Source: Adiantum capillus-veneris (lineage: Eukaryota > Streptophyta > Polypodiopsida > Polypodiales > Pteridaceae). From it: DNA of 64,000 bases. Shown here in pieces: positions 1 through 11,600 of this stretch; within the stretch, counting starts at the first letter, position 1, and every line of letters starts with the position of its first letter. The position numbers were made by a program, and so were the translations under genes. Where the stretch lies: positions 139,467,241 through 139,531,240 of the forward strand of contig CM043945.1 of assembly GCA_014529385.2 (NCBI GenBank). The letters run 5' to 3'. The notes under the pieces were generated by a model. That model saw only the letters and a list, made by a program, of their open reading frames with translations, did no database searches and was not told the DNA's origin.

Positions 1-1085
1 TAAATGCAATATAAATATTTCTTTTTGTTAAATGGTGTCGCAGTGAGTGAGAGTATTTTATTTAGATTACTGGAGTTTCATACAGATTTGAGAAATATTG
101 TTGAGTTTTTTGGATATTCTGATTTTCTTGTAAGATGTTTGAAGTTTCAAGTCTTAATCATTCCACCATGAAGAAATTCATGCAATATTTTGATTTCAGT
201 TTAATCACTAATGGTTATTCTTATTAAGTGGATCATAACCTTTGTCAAGATGTCCTCATTTGGGGATATTGAATATATATCAATAGCAACATTTCAAAAG
301 TTGAGAAAGCTAAATTCTTGATTTCCAAAATGTTATTGTTTCCATACTATGCCTATGCCAAGCTTGACTTAGAGAAATGACAACTTGAGACGGAGGTGTA
401 GATATGTAGGGGTGACTTATTATTGATTCTTGTTTAATCATATATATTATAAAGCCTTTGAGTTTCCACCTTTTTGAGTAGTGTTGACAAGTTTTTGGTA
501 TCAAACCTTCTTAAATATCCCTATTCATTCGCTATTGGTAGCTATTTATTTGGCATTGCTAAAGATCATACCAATAGCTATCACCTTGTGAACTTAATTG
601 TTGAATTGCGGATTTGATTTTTACTATGTAGCTCATTTGGATAGAGAAAGTGTAAACATAAATTATAGATACATGCATTGTTAACATAGAAGATATGTAT
701 CACTCGAACCTGTATAACTGCTAATCAAGAAAACTTTGGTCGGATACTATAACAATAGGGGTCAAATGTGGTTTATGGCTTAACCAAAACATTCCCAAGA
801 ACAAGAGGTGAACACAAGGAAGTAAAAATTGGCTCCTTGTTTGGTTGATTTCTAATGCTAAATGTTCTGAGTGCACAAAATTTGTGAGGCCTTTGACCTT
901 GGGAGTTCACTAAAGTATATGTAACATAGCACATGTGTTCAACAGAAGGGAATTTATATTCTTGTAAAGTTACAGAAACATGTGTAGGTAAGGCCTATAA
1001 GGGCTACTTTCAATCCATTGTGGTGAACGCACATGATATAGGAAAATTTGACATAGTGAATACTCCGGACATCAAACACTACAAC
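1..1085. other. No gene recognised
   Basis: This is AT-rich sequence without a supported gene. The short open frames carry no recognisable motif. A stretch near 788-835 reappears in diverged form near 1210-1258 (both contain ACACAAGGAAGTAAAAA), so the repeat family that dominates 1.1-1.8 kb already begins here. Confidence 0.6.
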
Positions 1086-1180
1086 TCTATCTCATGGCCA
1101 TACATTAAAACAAAGCCCCTATTTGTCATTTTGAAGCCTTAGGGACCCTCAACAAGAGGGACCACAACGGCGCGTTGAAT
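1086..1180 (+). repeat. Partial copy of the 1.26-1.80 kb repeat
   Basis: This stretch contains the same phrases as the two full units downstream (CTATCTCATGGCCAT, then TTGTCATTTT, then AGGGACCCTCAACAAGAGG). It holds only the left arm. The right arm that makes the downstream units palindromic is missing, so this looks like a single-arm version of the repeat. Confidence 0.6.
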
Positions 1181-1369
1181 ACCCATCCAGGCACATATAG
1201 GGACCAAGATATTTCCAAGAACAGGGGATGGACACAAGGAAGTAAAAAATGGTTGATAAGCATGATACAAGGTTTAGGTATCTGCCATTTGGGGGGGGGG
1301 GGGGGGGAGGGGTTGCTATGAACACATTAAACTGCCCAGTTCTATCTCATGGCCATGCATTAAAAAAAT

Positions 1370-1524
1370 CTTGTACTTGTCATTTTAGGGCCCCAGGGAC
1401 CCTCAACAAGAGGGGCCACAAGGGCGTGCAAATCGGCCATCCAAAAATTTTGGATGGCCGATTTGCACGCCCTTGTGGCCCCTCTTGTTGAGGGTCCCTG
1501 GGGCCCTAAAATGACAAGTACAAG
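1370..1524. repeat. Perfect 155-bp palindrome (77-bp arms, 1-bp centre)
   Basis: The two arms are exact reverse complements about position 1447, with a single unpaired base at the centre. After one mismatch the symmetry continues imperfectly outward through TTAATGCATGG. Transcribed from either strand it would fold into a long, almost loopless hairpin, a possible source of small RNAs (inference). It could also be a foldback transposon end. No target duplication was found. Confidence 0.9.
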
Positions 1525-1651
1525 CTTTTTGTTAATGCATGGCATGATACAATGTTTAGCTATTTGCCATTGGGGGGGGGGGGGAGTTTGCTATGAGCAC
1601 ATTAATTTGCCCAATTCTATCTCATGGCTAGGCATCAAAAAATTTAGCCTA

Positions 1652-1798
1652 TACTTGTCATTTTAGGGCCCCAGGGACCCTCAACATGAGGGGCCACAAG
1701 GGTGCGCAAATCGACCATCCAAAAATTTTGGATGGTCGATTTGCGCGCCCTTGTGGCCCCTCATGTTGAGGGTCCCTGGGGCCCTAAAATGACAAGTA
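1652..1798. repeat. Near-perfect 147-bp palindrome, sister of the one at 1370
   Basis: The arms are symmetrical about 1725, with one internal mismatch (GGGTGCGC against GGGCGCGC). The sequence is that of the 1370-1524 palindrome with several base changes, and most changes occur on both arms so that pairing is kept. Confidence 0.88.
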
Positions 1799-3540
1799 CA
1801 AGATTTATTTTTATGCATGGTCATAATTCAAGTAGTAAGTTTTTTTTTAAAAAAAAAATAAGTGTTGAACTTTTAGGCTGTTTTGAAGAGCTTCTAGTGT
1901 TCAATTGGCTCCGAATCTGTCTGGGCTTGGCTCACATAAATTTGTTCATCTCGTCGCGCTCTTTGACCATCGTGTAATGCAAAAAAATCATATCCTACTC
2001 GGATTTTCCAAAAATCAACGTGCAAGTTGGCAATTTCTTAAAAAATGATGTAAAACAGACATTTCTTACTTTTTCCTTAATCTACGGGCTCGAACGGGCA
2101 TTAAAACCATGGAATCTGAAAATACTCAGAGAACCAATGTTTTCTATTGTGTTAAGGAGTGCATTTCCTACATACAAAACTTTCTCAAAATCTCACCCTA
2201 ACACCTTCAAAAGTGGCTTCCAAGGAGTGCCCTCGATAAAAATTGAAACTGAAGGAAAACAATCAGAATGAACTCCTAGATTGTGTACAAACTTTAAAAT
2301 AACCAAAATTTCCTTTAAAAGAAAGTTATTGCTAAAAATTTGAAAATAGACCACCCTTAGACTTCCCACAATGATAGAAATCAAAAGGTTCAAGGAGAGG
2401 TCTGGTGTCACAAGTGCATGGTAGGAATCTAATCGAGGCTTATTCCGTCAAGATCTCTTATACTTTATTATTTCTTCTCATGTACAATCTTACCAAACAA
2501 AAACAAACTTACACTTGAAATGACCACAAATTTTATTTAACTTATCAAACAATCTAAAATATGGTAGACCTAGAGTGCTCTTACACATCAACAAACAAAA
2601 AGTCCAAATTTCTTCTCATTAACTTTGATAAACATACATCTGTGAACACTTTCCAAGGAGTAGTGCGGTCATAGTTCTTACATCCATTCCATGACATGGA
2701 ATGCTCCTGGGGTGACCTATCAACATAAAAATATCTTTGGTAGGAGTGCCCTCATGTTAGGAAAGAGTGTGTTGCTGCTGATGAAAAGTTTTTGCATTGT
2801 CCTACTAGGGATCTCTTCATGTCAGCATAATGATTTTTGGTGTAGTGGGAGCCACATTGCCGCTGAGGAGAGCTTTGTGCCACCATAAAAGCTTCATATT
2901 ATGCAAGTTCCTTGAGCCATTCTTGCAAACAATGCCACTCAACTAGCATAGAAAGAGGTCACCTTGTAACAAAAACATGTATGAATTCAACATTTGCAAG
3001 CTATACAATGAAGACACTTGTTAAGTATATGGTGTACAAATTTGCAAGTATTTCTATCTAGCTGGGAATAAACAATACAAAAATATACATTAGGATGAGA
3101 CTACCACCCCTAATAAGCATGGATTTGAAGCACCTACCTGCAAGATGTAACAAAGAAGACTATTTTAGAGGAAAAGTGGTGACACTTGGCCTCTCTAACC
3201 TGCAACCTTTCACTATTTGTGCATAAAAGCAACCTTTGTGCCAAGCACTACAAAACAAGTAGAGGCAACACCTTAGACTTCAAAGTTTATGATAAGAAGA
3301 ACACAATCAAAAGTAAGAAGTATATTGTTACCTTGCATAAAGGGGTGTTTTATTCAAATATATGATGGTATTGGCAAGATATTGAAGAATCGTCAACATT
3401 CATCTCACCGATGGTACGACGTTCCTGGGATGACCTCTGCTCACCCTCACGTGCGGCCTTCGGTGCAAATGTTGCGAACAAGCAAATATGTATGCATACG
3501 ATTTGTGATGTCCTTGAGCACCATGGTAGCTGTTGCATGA
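1799..3540. other. No gene recognised
   Basis: AT-rich, low-similarity sequence. I see no conserved protein motif, terminal repeat or RNA gene. Short open frames exist on both strands but show no domain signature. Confidence 0.55.
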
Positions 3541-3800
3541 GGAAGCAAAGGATGAAAAGAGAGAGGGGGGAGGGAGAGAGAGGAAAATGGGAGAAGACAA
3601 GGGGGTAGTGGGTGAGAGAGAGAGAGAGTGGAGAAGGAGGAGAGAAGGGGGCAGGGAGGGAGAGAGAGGAACATGGGAGGAGAGAAGGGGACAGTGGGGG
3701 AGAGGGAGAGAGGGGAGGAGGAGAAGAGAAGGGGCAGGGAGGGAGAAAGGAGGGAGGAGGAAGAGAGAAGAAAGTTTTTTTTTTTTTTTTGGGGAGTTTT
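3541..3800 (+). repeat. Purine-rich (GA/GGGA) low-complexity tract
   Basis: About 240 bases are almost wholly G and A on the plus strand, followed by a T run at 3776-3790. The tract creates Arg/Glu/Gly-rich open frames on one strand and Ser/Leu/Pro-rich frames on the other. Both are compositional artefacts. Confidence 0.85.
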
Positions 3801-4754
3801 TTTTTGAAAAATTGGACTGTTAGTGCTTGTAAGTTTAAAAAAATATCAAAAAATACTTTTTTGATATGGATATATGTTGGGGGGGGAGTTTTAAGTCAAA
3901 AATAAGTAAAAATAACTTTTTTTAAAAAAAAGTCAAATTTTGGCTCTTAGTGATCCACGTTTTTGATGATGTGGCCACACCTCTTTACTCCCTTCACTTT
4001 CAAAAATCTAGAGAGAGAAGGTGACCTCCTAGGTCCACATCCTACATGTGTCTAAAAAAAAGGCTAGAAAAGACTACTCAAAACTAGCTTCTTGAATGCC
4101 CTTGTCCCCTTGACCCTACACACCATTAGCCTTAATCCCTAAAAATTAGGATTCCTTACAAGGCCCATGCAAGGTTCATATTTCTCCTAATGGACTTGAT
4201 CTCTTGGCAACTTGTTCTTGACTATGTCCACAAGCTAAATCATACATCTTTTTGGGTTTGGACTTGGTTTGATAGATCACATAGCCAACACTAGGTTTGG
4301 ATTATAGTTTTCAGTTTGTCACCTGCTTTGCTCCCTTTTGACCCAAATTTGCTCAATTTTTTTCACAAATAGGCCTAAGGACATGTTTCCTTGTGTATGA
4401 ATTTCTAATCTAGAGAGTTTTAGGTCAAACAATCACTATGGGTACATGGATCGCAATCCATGTTTGGAGCCCAAATTGGCTTTTCTTGGTACTGAGGCGG
4501 TCCGGGGCGGGCAACAAGAGAGGCGACCTCTAAACACCCCTCAAGGCTCCCGTGCTGCTTAGTTGGGGCTGGGGCAACCACAAGTACAACAAAATAAAAA
4601 ACTCAGAGCCAAAACCCAACTACACAAGGGGCACCACCTAGTTTAAAAGCGAACTAGGACAAAAAAAAAACGGTGAATCGTTAGAGCAACCCAACATCAA
4701 GTAAGGACTTTACACTAACCCTGACACCAATGGAACACTCTCACACACTAAAAC

Positions 4755-4799
<45 letters not shown>

Positions 4800-5937
4800 T
4801 GTACAACTTAGCTTCAACCTTATGATTTGCCCAAGAAGGTACCTAGAGCTTGCGGATTCAAGTGACATGATTTAGTTATAGCATCACTAGCACATTGTCT
4901 TAGGGTTATGGGAGCCCTCTCACCATCCACCCTTTTACAATGGTAGCCAACAAACAATAGCCAATGAATCACAAGGACAAGCAACAAAACAACAACCTTT
5001 AATGAAACAAGTCACCTTATGAAGCTGAATGAGTTTTCCAAACCAAATTGGAGGAGGAGCGTGAGCGTTTGGACATGAAATTGCACCCAAAACTATCAAT
5101 TCATTGATGTTGGGGTAGATACAACAATGGTAGAAAGATATCTTCTACTCTCACTCACTCAACTAGCTCAAGCTTTTCTATGCACCAAAGTGATGGTGTA
5201 TAAAAAGCTTTCTCTCTTCTTACAACCAAGATAGAACTGGCGTGTGCTATGCTCAATCTTGTGTGCAATGGTGTAGATATGCCTTTTACAAGGAGAGATG
5301 GGTTCTATTTATAGGTTTTTGGAAGCTTTGATTAGGATTAGCTCTAATCAATTTTATTGACAAAACAAGAGATTAGGAAATATTTTGATTTTTTAAATGG
5401 GAGTGGGTCTTCCTTATCCCTTAAGCCACATAGATGTGGGCTCAAGGGAGAGAGAGGTGAGTAACTTGGAGGTTCCTACTCTAGTAGATAGTAGAGGGTG
5501 CAATTTACAAGAAGGGTTAGTTGTTAGTGATCACTAGAAAATGTTAGTGGCATATTTACAAAAGTGATGATGACTTGATTGTCGAGGAACCAAGGGTGAA
5601 TGAGGTGGATGAGTTGTTGAGATTGATGAAACCTCCAAGAATTATGGACTCACCCTTATGAAAATGACCGCCGGTTCTTCTTCTTCTTCTTCTACTTCTG
5701 CTTCTTGCGGCACCTTCATGGTTGATCTCCACGATGAAGATGAGGATTATTGATGAAAAACCTCTGATTTGCAGAGGATATGCAAGGATAAAGTACTAAA
5801 AACTCATGCCTTTTAGAGGAATTAACATGAAATTGTAATTTGGGAGCATATGTGTATGTAGAAGGCTATGGTGGTAAGAGGGGAAGGAGAGATGGTGAAG
5901 AAGGTGAGAGGGGCGTGGAAATCTGGCTAAAATCATG
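3801..5937. other. No gene; microsatellite and small Ser-rich ORF
   Basis: A (GA)n run lies at 4759-4796 and an 18-bp palindrome at 4445-4462 (listed separately). A 29-codon ATG frame at 5664-5753 encodes a Ser run followed by an acidic tail, driven by a TTC repeat. It has no recognisable domain and I do not call it a gene. Confidence 0.5.
4445..4462. repeat. 18-bp imperfect palindrome, copy 1 of 3
   Basis: CATGGATCGCAATCCATG. The arms CATGGAT and ATCCATG surround a 4-base centre. Close versions recur at 51566-51583 and 51836-51853, each in different surrounding sequence. Confidence 0.7.
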
Positions 5938-5939
5938 CT

Positions 5940-6171
5940 TTGGTGGTACAAAAAGGACTGTCCTTGACAGCACCTTTGACAAATCTTTGGGCTACAATTT
6001 CTACATGTCACATGAAAAACTACCTATCATACTGTATATCAGTGGATAGATCTTCAAAAGGAGAATCTAAAAATACACGGTCCAATTTTTTTTGACCTAA
6101 AATACAAAAATTTTACCAGTCCCCACTTTTTCATTGGTAGAAGTAAAATAGGTCCTTTTTTGTACCACCAA
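5940..6171. repeat. Inverted-repeat pair, possible miniature element
   Basis: TTGGTGGTACAAAAAGGAC at 5940-5958 is mirrored by GTCCTTTTTTGTACCACCAA at 6152-6171, about 230 bp apart outside to outside. There is no open frame of note between them. No target duplication is evident, so a miniature transposon is only one possibility. Confidence 0.4.
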
Positions 6172-7424
6172 ACCAAGCCTTCACCCATCTGTACATTTGA
6201 AAGGATGATGGAGAGGGATGAGTGTGTATGTGGGTGGGAGTGTGAAAATGTGAGAGAAGTGTGAGAGGATCCTTGTGTGCATAGAATGGGCAGACTTGGT
6301 CGCACCAAACAATTCACTAGAATTAGTGCTTTTGTCCAAAACTGCTGAAATATTTATGTAAAATAATTCAGCTCATGAGCTATATTTTGTATGTTCACAA
6401 CTTTTGCTGATTTGGATTGTAGAAGGGTGCCAAAATTCGCCCAAAAAGCTATGTATTGTGGGATTGCAAAGGTGCTTATGTGGGACCCTTTTTGGTTGTT
6501 GTCTCCTTATGCATCCAAAGGTGAGCCATGCCATGACCTAAGGAATCCAAATGGCCCTTGCGACATGCATGGATGATGAATTTTGAAGAATAAAAAAAAT
6601 TTGCACATGATAGACCTAGTGCTTGGATTTTTTCTAGCCCTTGTCTTTATGAGCACACGGTGTATGGAAAAAAATATGTGCAGGACCCATGAAGGAATAT
6701 CGGCGATAGGAGTATTTTATTTTGTATTTGGGTGAAAGAGGAAAATATGCAAGCGAGAAAATATCTAGTGAAAGTGAGTGACAGTGTAGAAACAAATTTC
6801 GACTTCCACAAGGATGCGGGATGAAATGCATGTATTTATTTTGTAAAAATAAATATTATGGGGTATGTACACACTAACATAGAAATATTTCATGCCATGA
6901 AAGGATGCAAAGAGATTTAGAAAAAATGCACACTTAGGTCTACATATTTACACAATTACTGAATAAATTGAGAAAATAATGCTATGCTTAGGTCCTTTAT
7001 AACAAATATATCATACACAAATAGGACCATAATATGTCTATATTTATTTATTTTTATTCTTTTAACCTAACCTGATGACTAGCTCCATGAAGATTTTTTA
7101 GAAAATATGAAAAAGAGTCCTAACACACACACGCCTATGTACAATGCAAGAGAAAGCTTAGCCATCGTGCTAAGGTGTTTTTATTGTGTGAAGTGGCTCA
7201 TTAAACAAAATTTTTGAGAGACAAAAAACGGCTATCATTCAGCCCTCCCACTGGATGATGGTATACTCATGTACCATCATTTGGTGCACATTGGAATGCT
7301 AATTGCGGGTGGTTATGTAGTGCTTCATCCATCATTCCTTTGTCCCTTATTATTTTTTCATTCTGATGTTTCACATGTGAACATCATGATTTTTCTTGAT
7401 GGGAGAGAGAGCGATAGTAGCAGC
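6172..7424. other. No gene recognised
   Basis: AT-rich sequence without recognisable coding motifs, terminal repeats or RNA genes. Confidence 0.5.
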
Positions 7425-8245
7425 ATACCTCCCTAGACTTCTCCTTGCATTGTTGGTTCTTTAAGTCCTTTGGAAGGAGGCGGCTTAAATATGGCTTTAG
7501 TCGGTAGCCATTTACCTTCTTAGCATGCTCCTTCCCATCCAAATCCATGAGCTGATAGTAGCTAGAGTTGAAGATCTTCTTGACAATGTATGGTCCTTGC
7601 CATCTTTGTCTTTGACCTTTTTGTCGAGCTTGTCCTTTATTTGTGTAGCCTTTCTTTTATAGCACTCATAAGCCGCCTCCTGTTTCCATTCTAGTTCTGC
7701 TAGGGTGAGGGGGCGATCTTCCCATGCTGCTTCTTCTCCTTGTGCCACCTATCCATGAAGTCGCATCGTTGGAATGTTGAGCTCGATGGGTTGCAAAGCT
7801 TATTGATCATAGACTAGGCGAAAGGGAGTGAACTGTGTTGCTTCCTTGTAGGTAGTTCAATGGGCCCACAATGCTCCATCCAAGAAGTCATCCCATAGAT
7901 TTTTCTTGTTCTTTACCATCTTTCAGATGATTCCTGCAATGATGCCATGAGCCTTCTCTACCAAACCATTTGACTGAGGATAGTAGGGTGTGCTATGTAG
8001 ATGTAGAATGTGAAGCTCATCACAAACTTCTGTGAGCAAGCCCTTCCTAAATCCTGGACCATTATCACAAACAATCTCCAATGTTGTGACAAATCTGCAA
8101 CAAATGTGAGTGTACACAAACTTGCTAACTGTCCTCTCATTTACTCTTGCCACACTTTGAGCTTCTACCCACCTAGTCATGTAGTCTATGGCCACCAAGA
8201 TATACAATTTTCCATTTTTAGTCCTTGTTTGCGGGTTGCCGCGCG
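7425..8245 (-). pseudogene. Ty3/gypsy integrase core and C-terminal part, decayed
   Basis: This is the catalytic half of a gypsy retrotransposon integrase, which would insert the element's cDNA into chromosomes. Read on the minus strand, the core begins near 8245 with a lead-in to YILVAIDYMTRWVEA (first Asp), then VCDNGPGF (second Asp), then YYPQSNGLVEKAHG (Glu). There are 35 residues between the second Asp and the Glu, the normal DD35E spacing. A stretch matching the usual DGALWA...TPFRLVY tail follows near 7920-7750, and a charged C-terminal piece runs to about 7512. In-frame stops interrupt the join (near 7920, 7860, 7800 and 7750), several where Arg, Gln or Glu is expected. The same strand carries gag-protease remains at 11.6-13.6 kb, so both may descend from one element that lost reverse transcriptase. 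Confidence 0.85.
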
Positions 8246-9092
8246 GCGATGGATGTCCATAGCATAGCTCTCATGCATCAACATAAAATATCAATACAAG
8301 GGACGCGACCAGGATGAGGCATGGCCCACTCACTAGGGTGTCATTCCTAATGAAGTAAACTCGATGAGACGCAACTACTAACTCTGCTAGCAAATTATAT
8401 GCACTAAAGCCAAGAAATCTACCTATGTCCTTCTACACAACTCTACAGTCATCATCACACCCGTTTACCATGAAAATCATATCGGATTCGCACGAAACTT
8501 GAAGGGAAGCTATAGGGGACTATCAGGAACATATCCTATCACTGTCACATCATTCAAGAGAGGTACAAAGATCGTGATCGTTCGTCCCAAAGTTAGCAAA
8601 AATAATGAACAGGTGATCCTAAAGGGTCGTTTTAGGGTCCCTAAAGCCTCTCCTAGGGTCAAAACAACATAAAATATGCTTTTAAACACTCAAAACAGCG
8701 ATTTAAGGTCTCAAACTCGTAGTCGAAAACCTACTCCGAATCTTGAATGATTATACTTGAATGGAAGAGCAAAGTAAGAGGAACACAATGCAATAAACGA
8801 ATTTGAATTTGGATTACTGTAGCCACAGTAGCAAAAATTACAAGTTGGAGCAAGAAAAAGCTCTCAAACGTACATTGTCTTCTCCGATTCTCATAAAAAA
8901 GATAATGTTCAAACTTACAAAACTTGACCTTTATAGTTTAGGTCTTTACAAATAGCTTGTCCGGCCAAAAGCTCCTAAGCTTTTAACTGGCTCTCTAAAT
9001 ACAATTGCTCCCAGAAAAATAATCATAAATTCTTTTACAAGTTCTCGGCTTAGAGATGCTCTCGTACAAAACAATTTTACAAGGGTTTCCCA
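8246..9092. other. No gene; possibly decayed LTR or spacer
   Basis: No protein motif is visible on either strand. The stretch separates the integrase remnant from the coiled-coil ORF upstream of it on the minus strand. It could be degraded LTR sequence, but no matching second copy lies in the window. Confidence 0.35.
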
Positions 9093-11600
9093 CTAAAATG
9101 TGACTCCTTCTTTGGAAACCGCAGCTTCATCGCTTCGTCCGCCAAACACTCCCCCCTTTCTTATCCTTGCATGCCGTCGTGCATGTTCAAAGCTTTGGTC
9201 GTTGATGGGGCTCCAAGGAAGCAAGTGTTGCTGAAAAGCTCCGTGTTCGAAGGACAGCTTCCAAGGCTTCTTGATGCTCTCTGAAAGGATTTTCACTTAA
9301 TTTGTGCCGGTATGCTACGTACCGTGCCTTGAGGTCCTTCGCCATAGGATGGAAGATCCTTGAGTCGATTTCGAAGAAACCTGTGACGAAGGCCTCTTCA
9401 AACGTCTGCAAGTAATGTGAAGGTAGGTACATTAGAGTTGAGTACATTGCCATCAGAATATGTCGTGGCAGTGAATCTTGGAGATTCTAGCAGATCCCTC
9501 GATTCTAAGAACAGATTCCATGGATGATCGTCACCTTCAGTGTCTTTGAACACCTGGATGTAGGTGATGATCATCCATGCTATCTTTACCAGCATCTGAC
9601 AGGCCACGTCGGGGACATCCCGCAGCAAGGTGATTGTCGAATTCAGGGTGTTGACTACATAGGCTACTGTAGGAGGATTTTGTGCTGTCAAGACTAGGTA
9701 GTTCACCTTTTTCTGCCTTGAGCCTTTCCATGTGGCAAACTCCTTCCATGTGCGTCTTCTAGGGACTGGGCAAAAAGTAGGATCTATTTGAATGTGCTTA
9801 GGAGCGTTGTGGTAGTTGGTTAGATCCTTGTGGCCGCTTGTCCAACCACTTCTGCCTCCACTTTGGGTGGTCATTGACGAGTACCTGTGCTTCTTCATCT
9901 GTCAGTGCAACACCTCCGTAACCCCGATCTTTGTTTCGTGGCAGGGTCTGCCGCATCTTCTCCTTCCATAGGATTGCTTCGTGGCATATCAAGGGAAAAG
10001 GTAGGTACTCATGACCAAACCCCTCTACCTGTTCTTCTGGCTCTAAGAATGCCAGGGCCGCTGACTCCCTTATCTTCTTTTCGTATATCATGTAATCATT
10101 TGATGGTCCCTCTGGCATGTCCTTGATGCTTTCAGTGAGCTCATCTCTAATATCTAGGCCTGCCTCGGTCGATCCCTGTCCTTGTTCTCCTTCATGTGAA
10201 GTTTCAGGCAAATTAGGCATTTCTTGTCCTGACAGCAGTTGCAGTTGCACTTGGGCTTCCACTGTTCTGATTTGCGGTTGAGAACTTAATGCTTCTTTTT
10301 CTTTCAGCAATGTGTTGCTGCTCTGTTTCTGAGTCTCTAACTCGGCGCTTGCATGTGTGAGTTGCTGCTCTAGCTCTTTTACCTTTTGCTCGTTGGCTGT
10401 CGTCTGGGCCATCATTCCCGATAAGAGCAACTACCTCTGAAGTCTTTCTTGATCTACTCCCCTTTCAGTGCCACTAGGGTGTTCACTGCTGTGGCATTGT
10501 CTGTTGTGGAGACCAATGCTCCAGCAGGTTCCTGGCTTGCCATCAAGGTTGTCAGAGTACTTTTGACAGTGAGGTATGAACTGTTAACTCTCTGAAACCT
10601 TGCGCTTTCGTAAGCAAGCTGCTCCGTTGCTTTTTGTACCTTTGCTGTCAATTTTTGGCATTTGTTTTCCTTGGTGGTCAACTCTGTCCTGACGTCCACC
10701 AGATCTTTGATCAGAGACTGAGCCTGCTATCGCTCAATGTCTCTTTCCTTTGTTGTGATCTCCAATTGTGCCCATAGGCTCTCTAACTCCTCTTGCCCAG
10801 ATGCTTGCTTTTGTTGAGCCTCCTATACCTGCTTTTCTTTTTCTCTGAGCACCACGTGCTGGCATTGGAATTGTCTTTCCAATTCCTGTAAGGTTTTCCT
10901 GTAGTCAAAATCAACAATAGCCTGACAGGCTTCTTGGTATCCTATTGCTTCCGTAGGAGGCATAGACTCTTTTTGTGAGGATGAAGGAGGAGGAGGTGGT
11001 GGTTTTTGGGTTGATGGAGGAGGAGGAGGAGGAGGATATTTTGGCGAGGGAGGAGGTGGTGATTTCTCCGCTTCTTCTACATGCCTCTTTTTCGATGCAT
11101 CTTTCCTTGGCTTTGAAGCAGATGTGTCTGCTTTTCTTTTCTTTAAAATCTTTATGATTCTTTGGTGAGTCAAATCCGCCACCCGTCGTGCTTCCACATT
11201 TCTCTCTCTTTGAGCTTTCTTTAGCTCCTATGCTTGGTTCGTATCATCAACTGACCGCTTCTTTCTCCTTTGTTCCTTCAGTGGACTGAGAAGATACGTC
11301 CACTTCTGCAGCCTTTTGTTCCACGGCTATCCTTTGTTTTTCAGCCTGTATTTGAGCTGCCTCTTCTATTCTTGCATGTCTTTCCCTCTCAAATATTCGT
11401 TTTCTGTTTGTTGTGGTGCAGCAGCTATCGCTTTTTTGTCAGCCCGCAACTTGGTCCTTCTTTCCTCAACTCTTTGTTGGGCCTCTACATATGCTTTTTG
11501 AAGGTCGGACTGCGGCATTGTACTTCTTTCCCTCTTTATTTTCTCAAGTGGTGTGCTGGTGTCTTCCTCATCCCAATCTTTCTTGGTCCCAATTGCCAAC
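9093..11600 (-). pseudogene. Decayed coiled-coil and proline-rich ORF, function unknown
   Basis: I do not recognise this protein. Reading from 11600 downward, the frame follows directly on from the gypsy protease end. It gives a charged coiled-coil stretch, a basic segment, a proline-rich block at about 11100-10975 (SPPPPSPKYPPPPPPP), and more Gln/Glu/Lys-rich coiled coil to 10454. A frame change leads to 10430-9798, another to about 9460, and a third to 9187. Stops occur near 11230, 10730 and 10440. The last part has the look of an ordinary globular domain. Possible readings are an extra ORF of the surrounding gypsy element, the gag of a different element, or a captured host gene. Frame changes and stops show it is no longer functional as a single protein. 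Confidence 0.55.

Larger units (their letters stand above)
1259..1798. repeat. Two tandem ~281-bp units, each ending in a palindrome
   Basis: GCATGATACAAGGTTTAGG at 1259 and GCATGATACAATGTTTAGC at 1540 mark two units in direct repeat. Each unit contains a poly-G run (around 1292 and 1571), the phrase CTATCTCATGGC, and then a long inverted repeat. Open frames that cross this stretch are by-products of the palindromes and G runs and I do not regard them as genes. Confidence 0.8.

Noticed and set aside
1249-1977. Open frames across 1.25-1.98 kb
   Set aside because: They run through palindrome arms and poly-G runs; the same peptide appears on opposite strands because of the inverted repeats.
3533-3905. 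Arg/Glu/Gly-rich open frames on the plus strand
   Set aside because: They follow the GA-rich low-complexity tract and are open because purine runs contain few stop codons in those frames. No domain.
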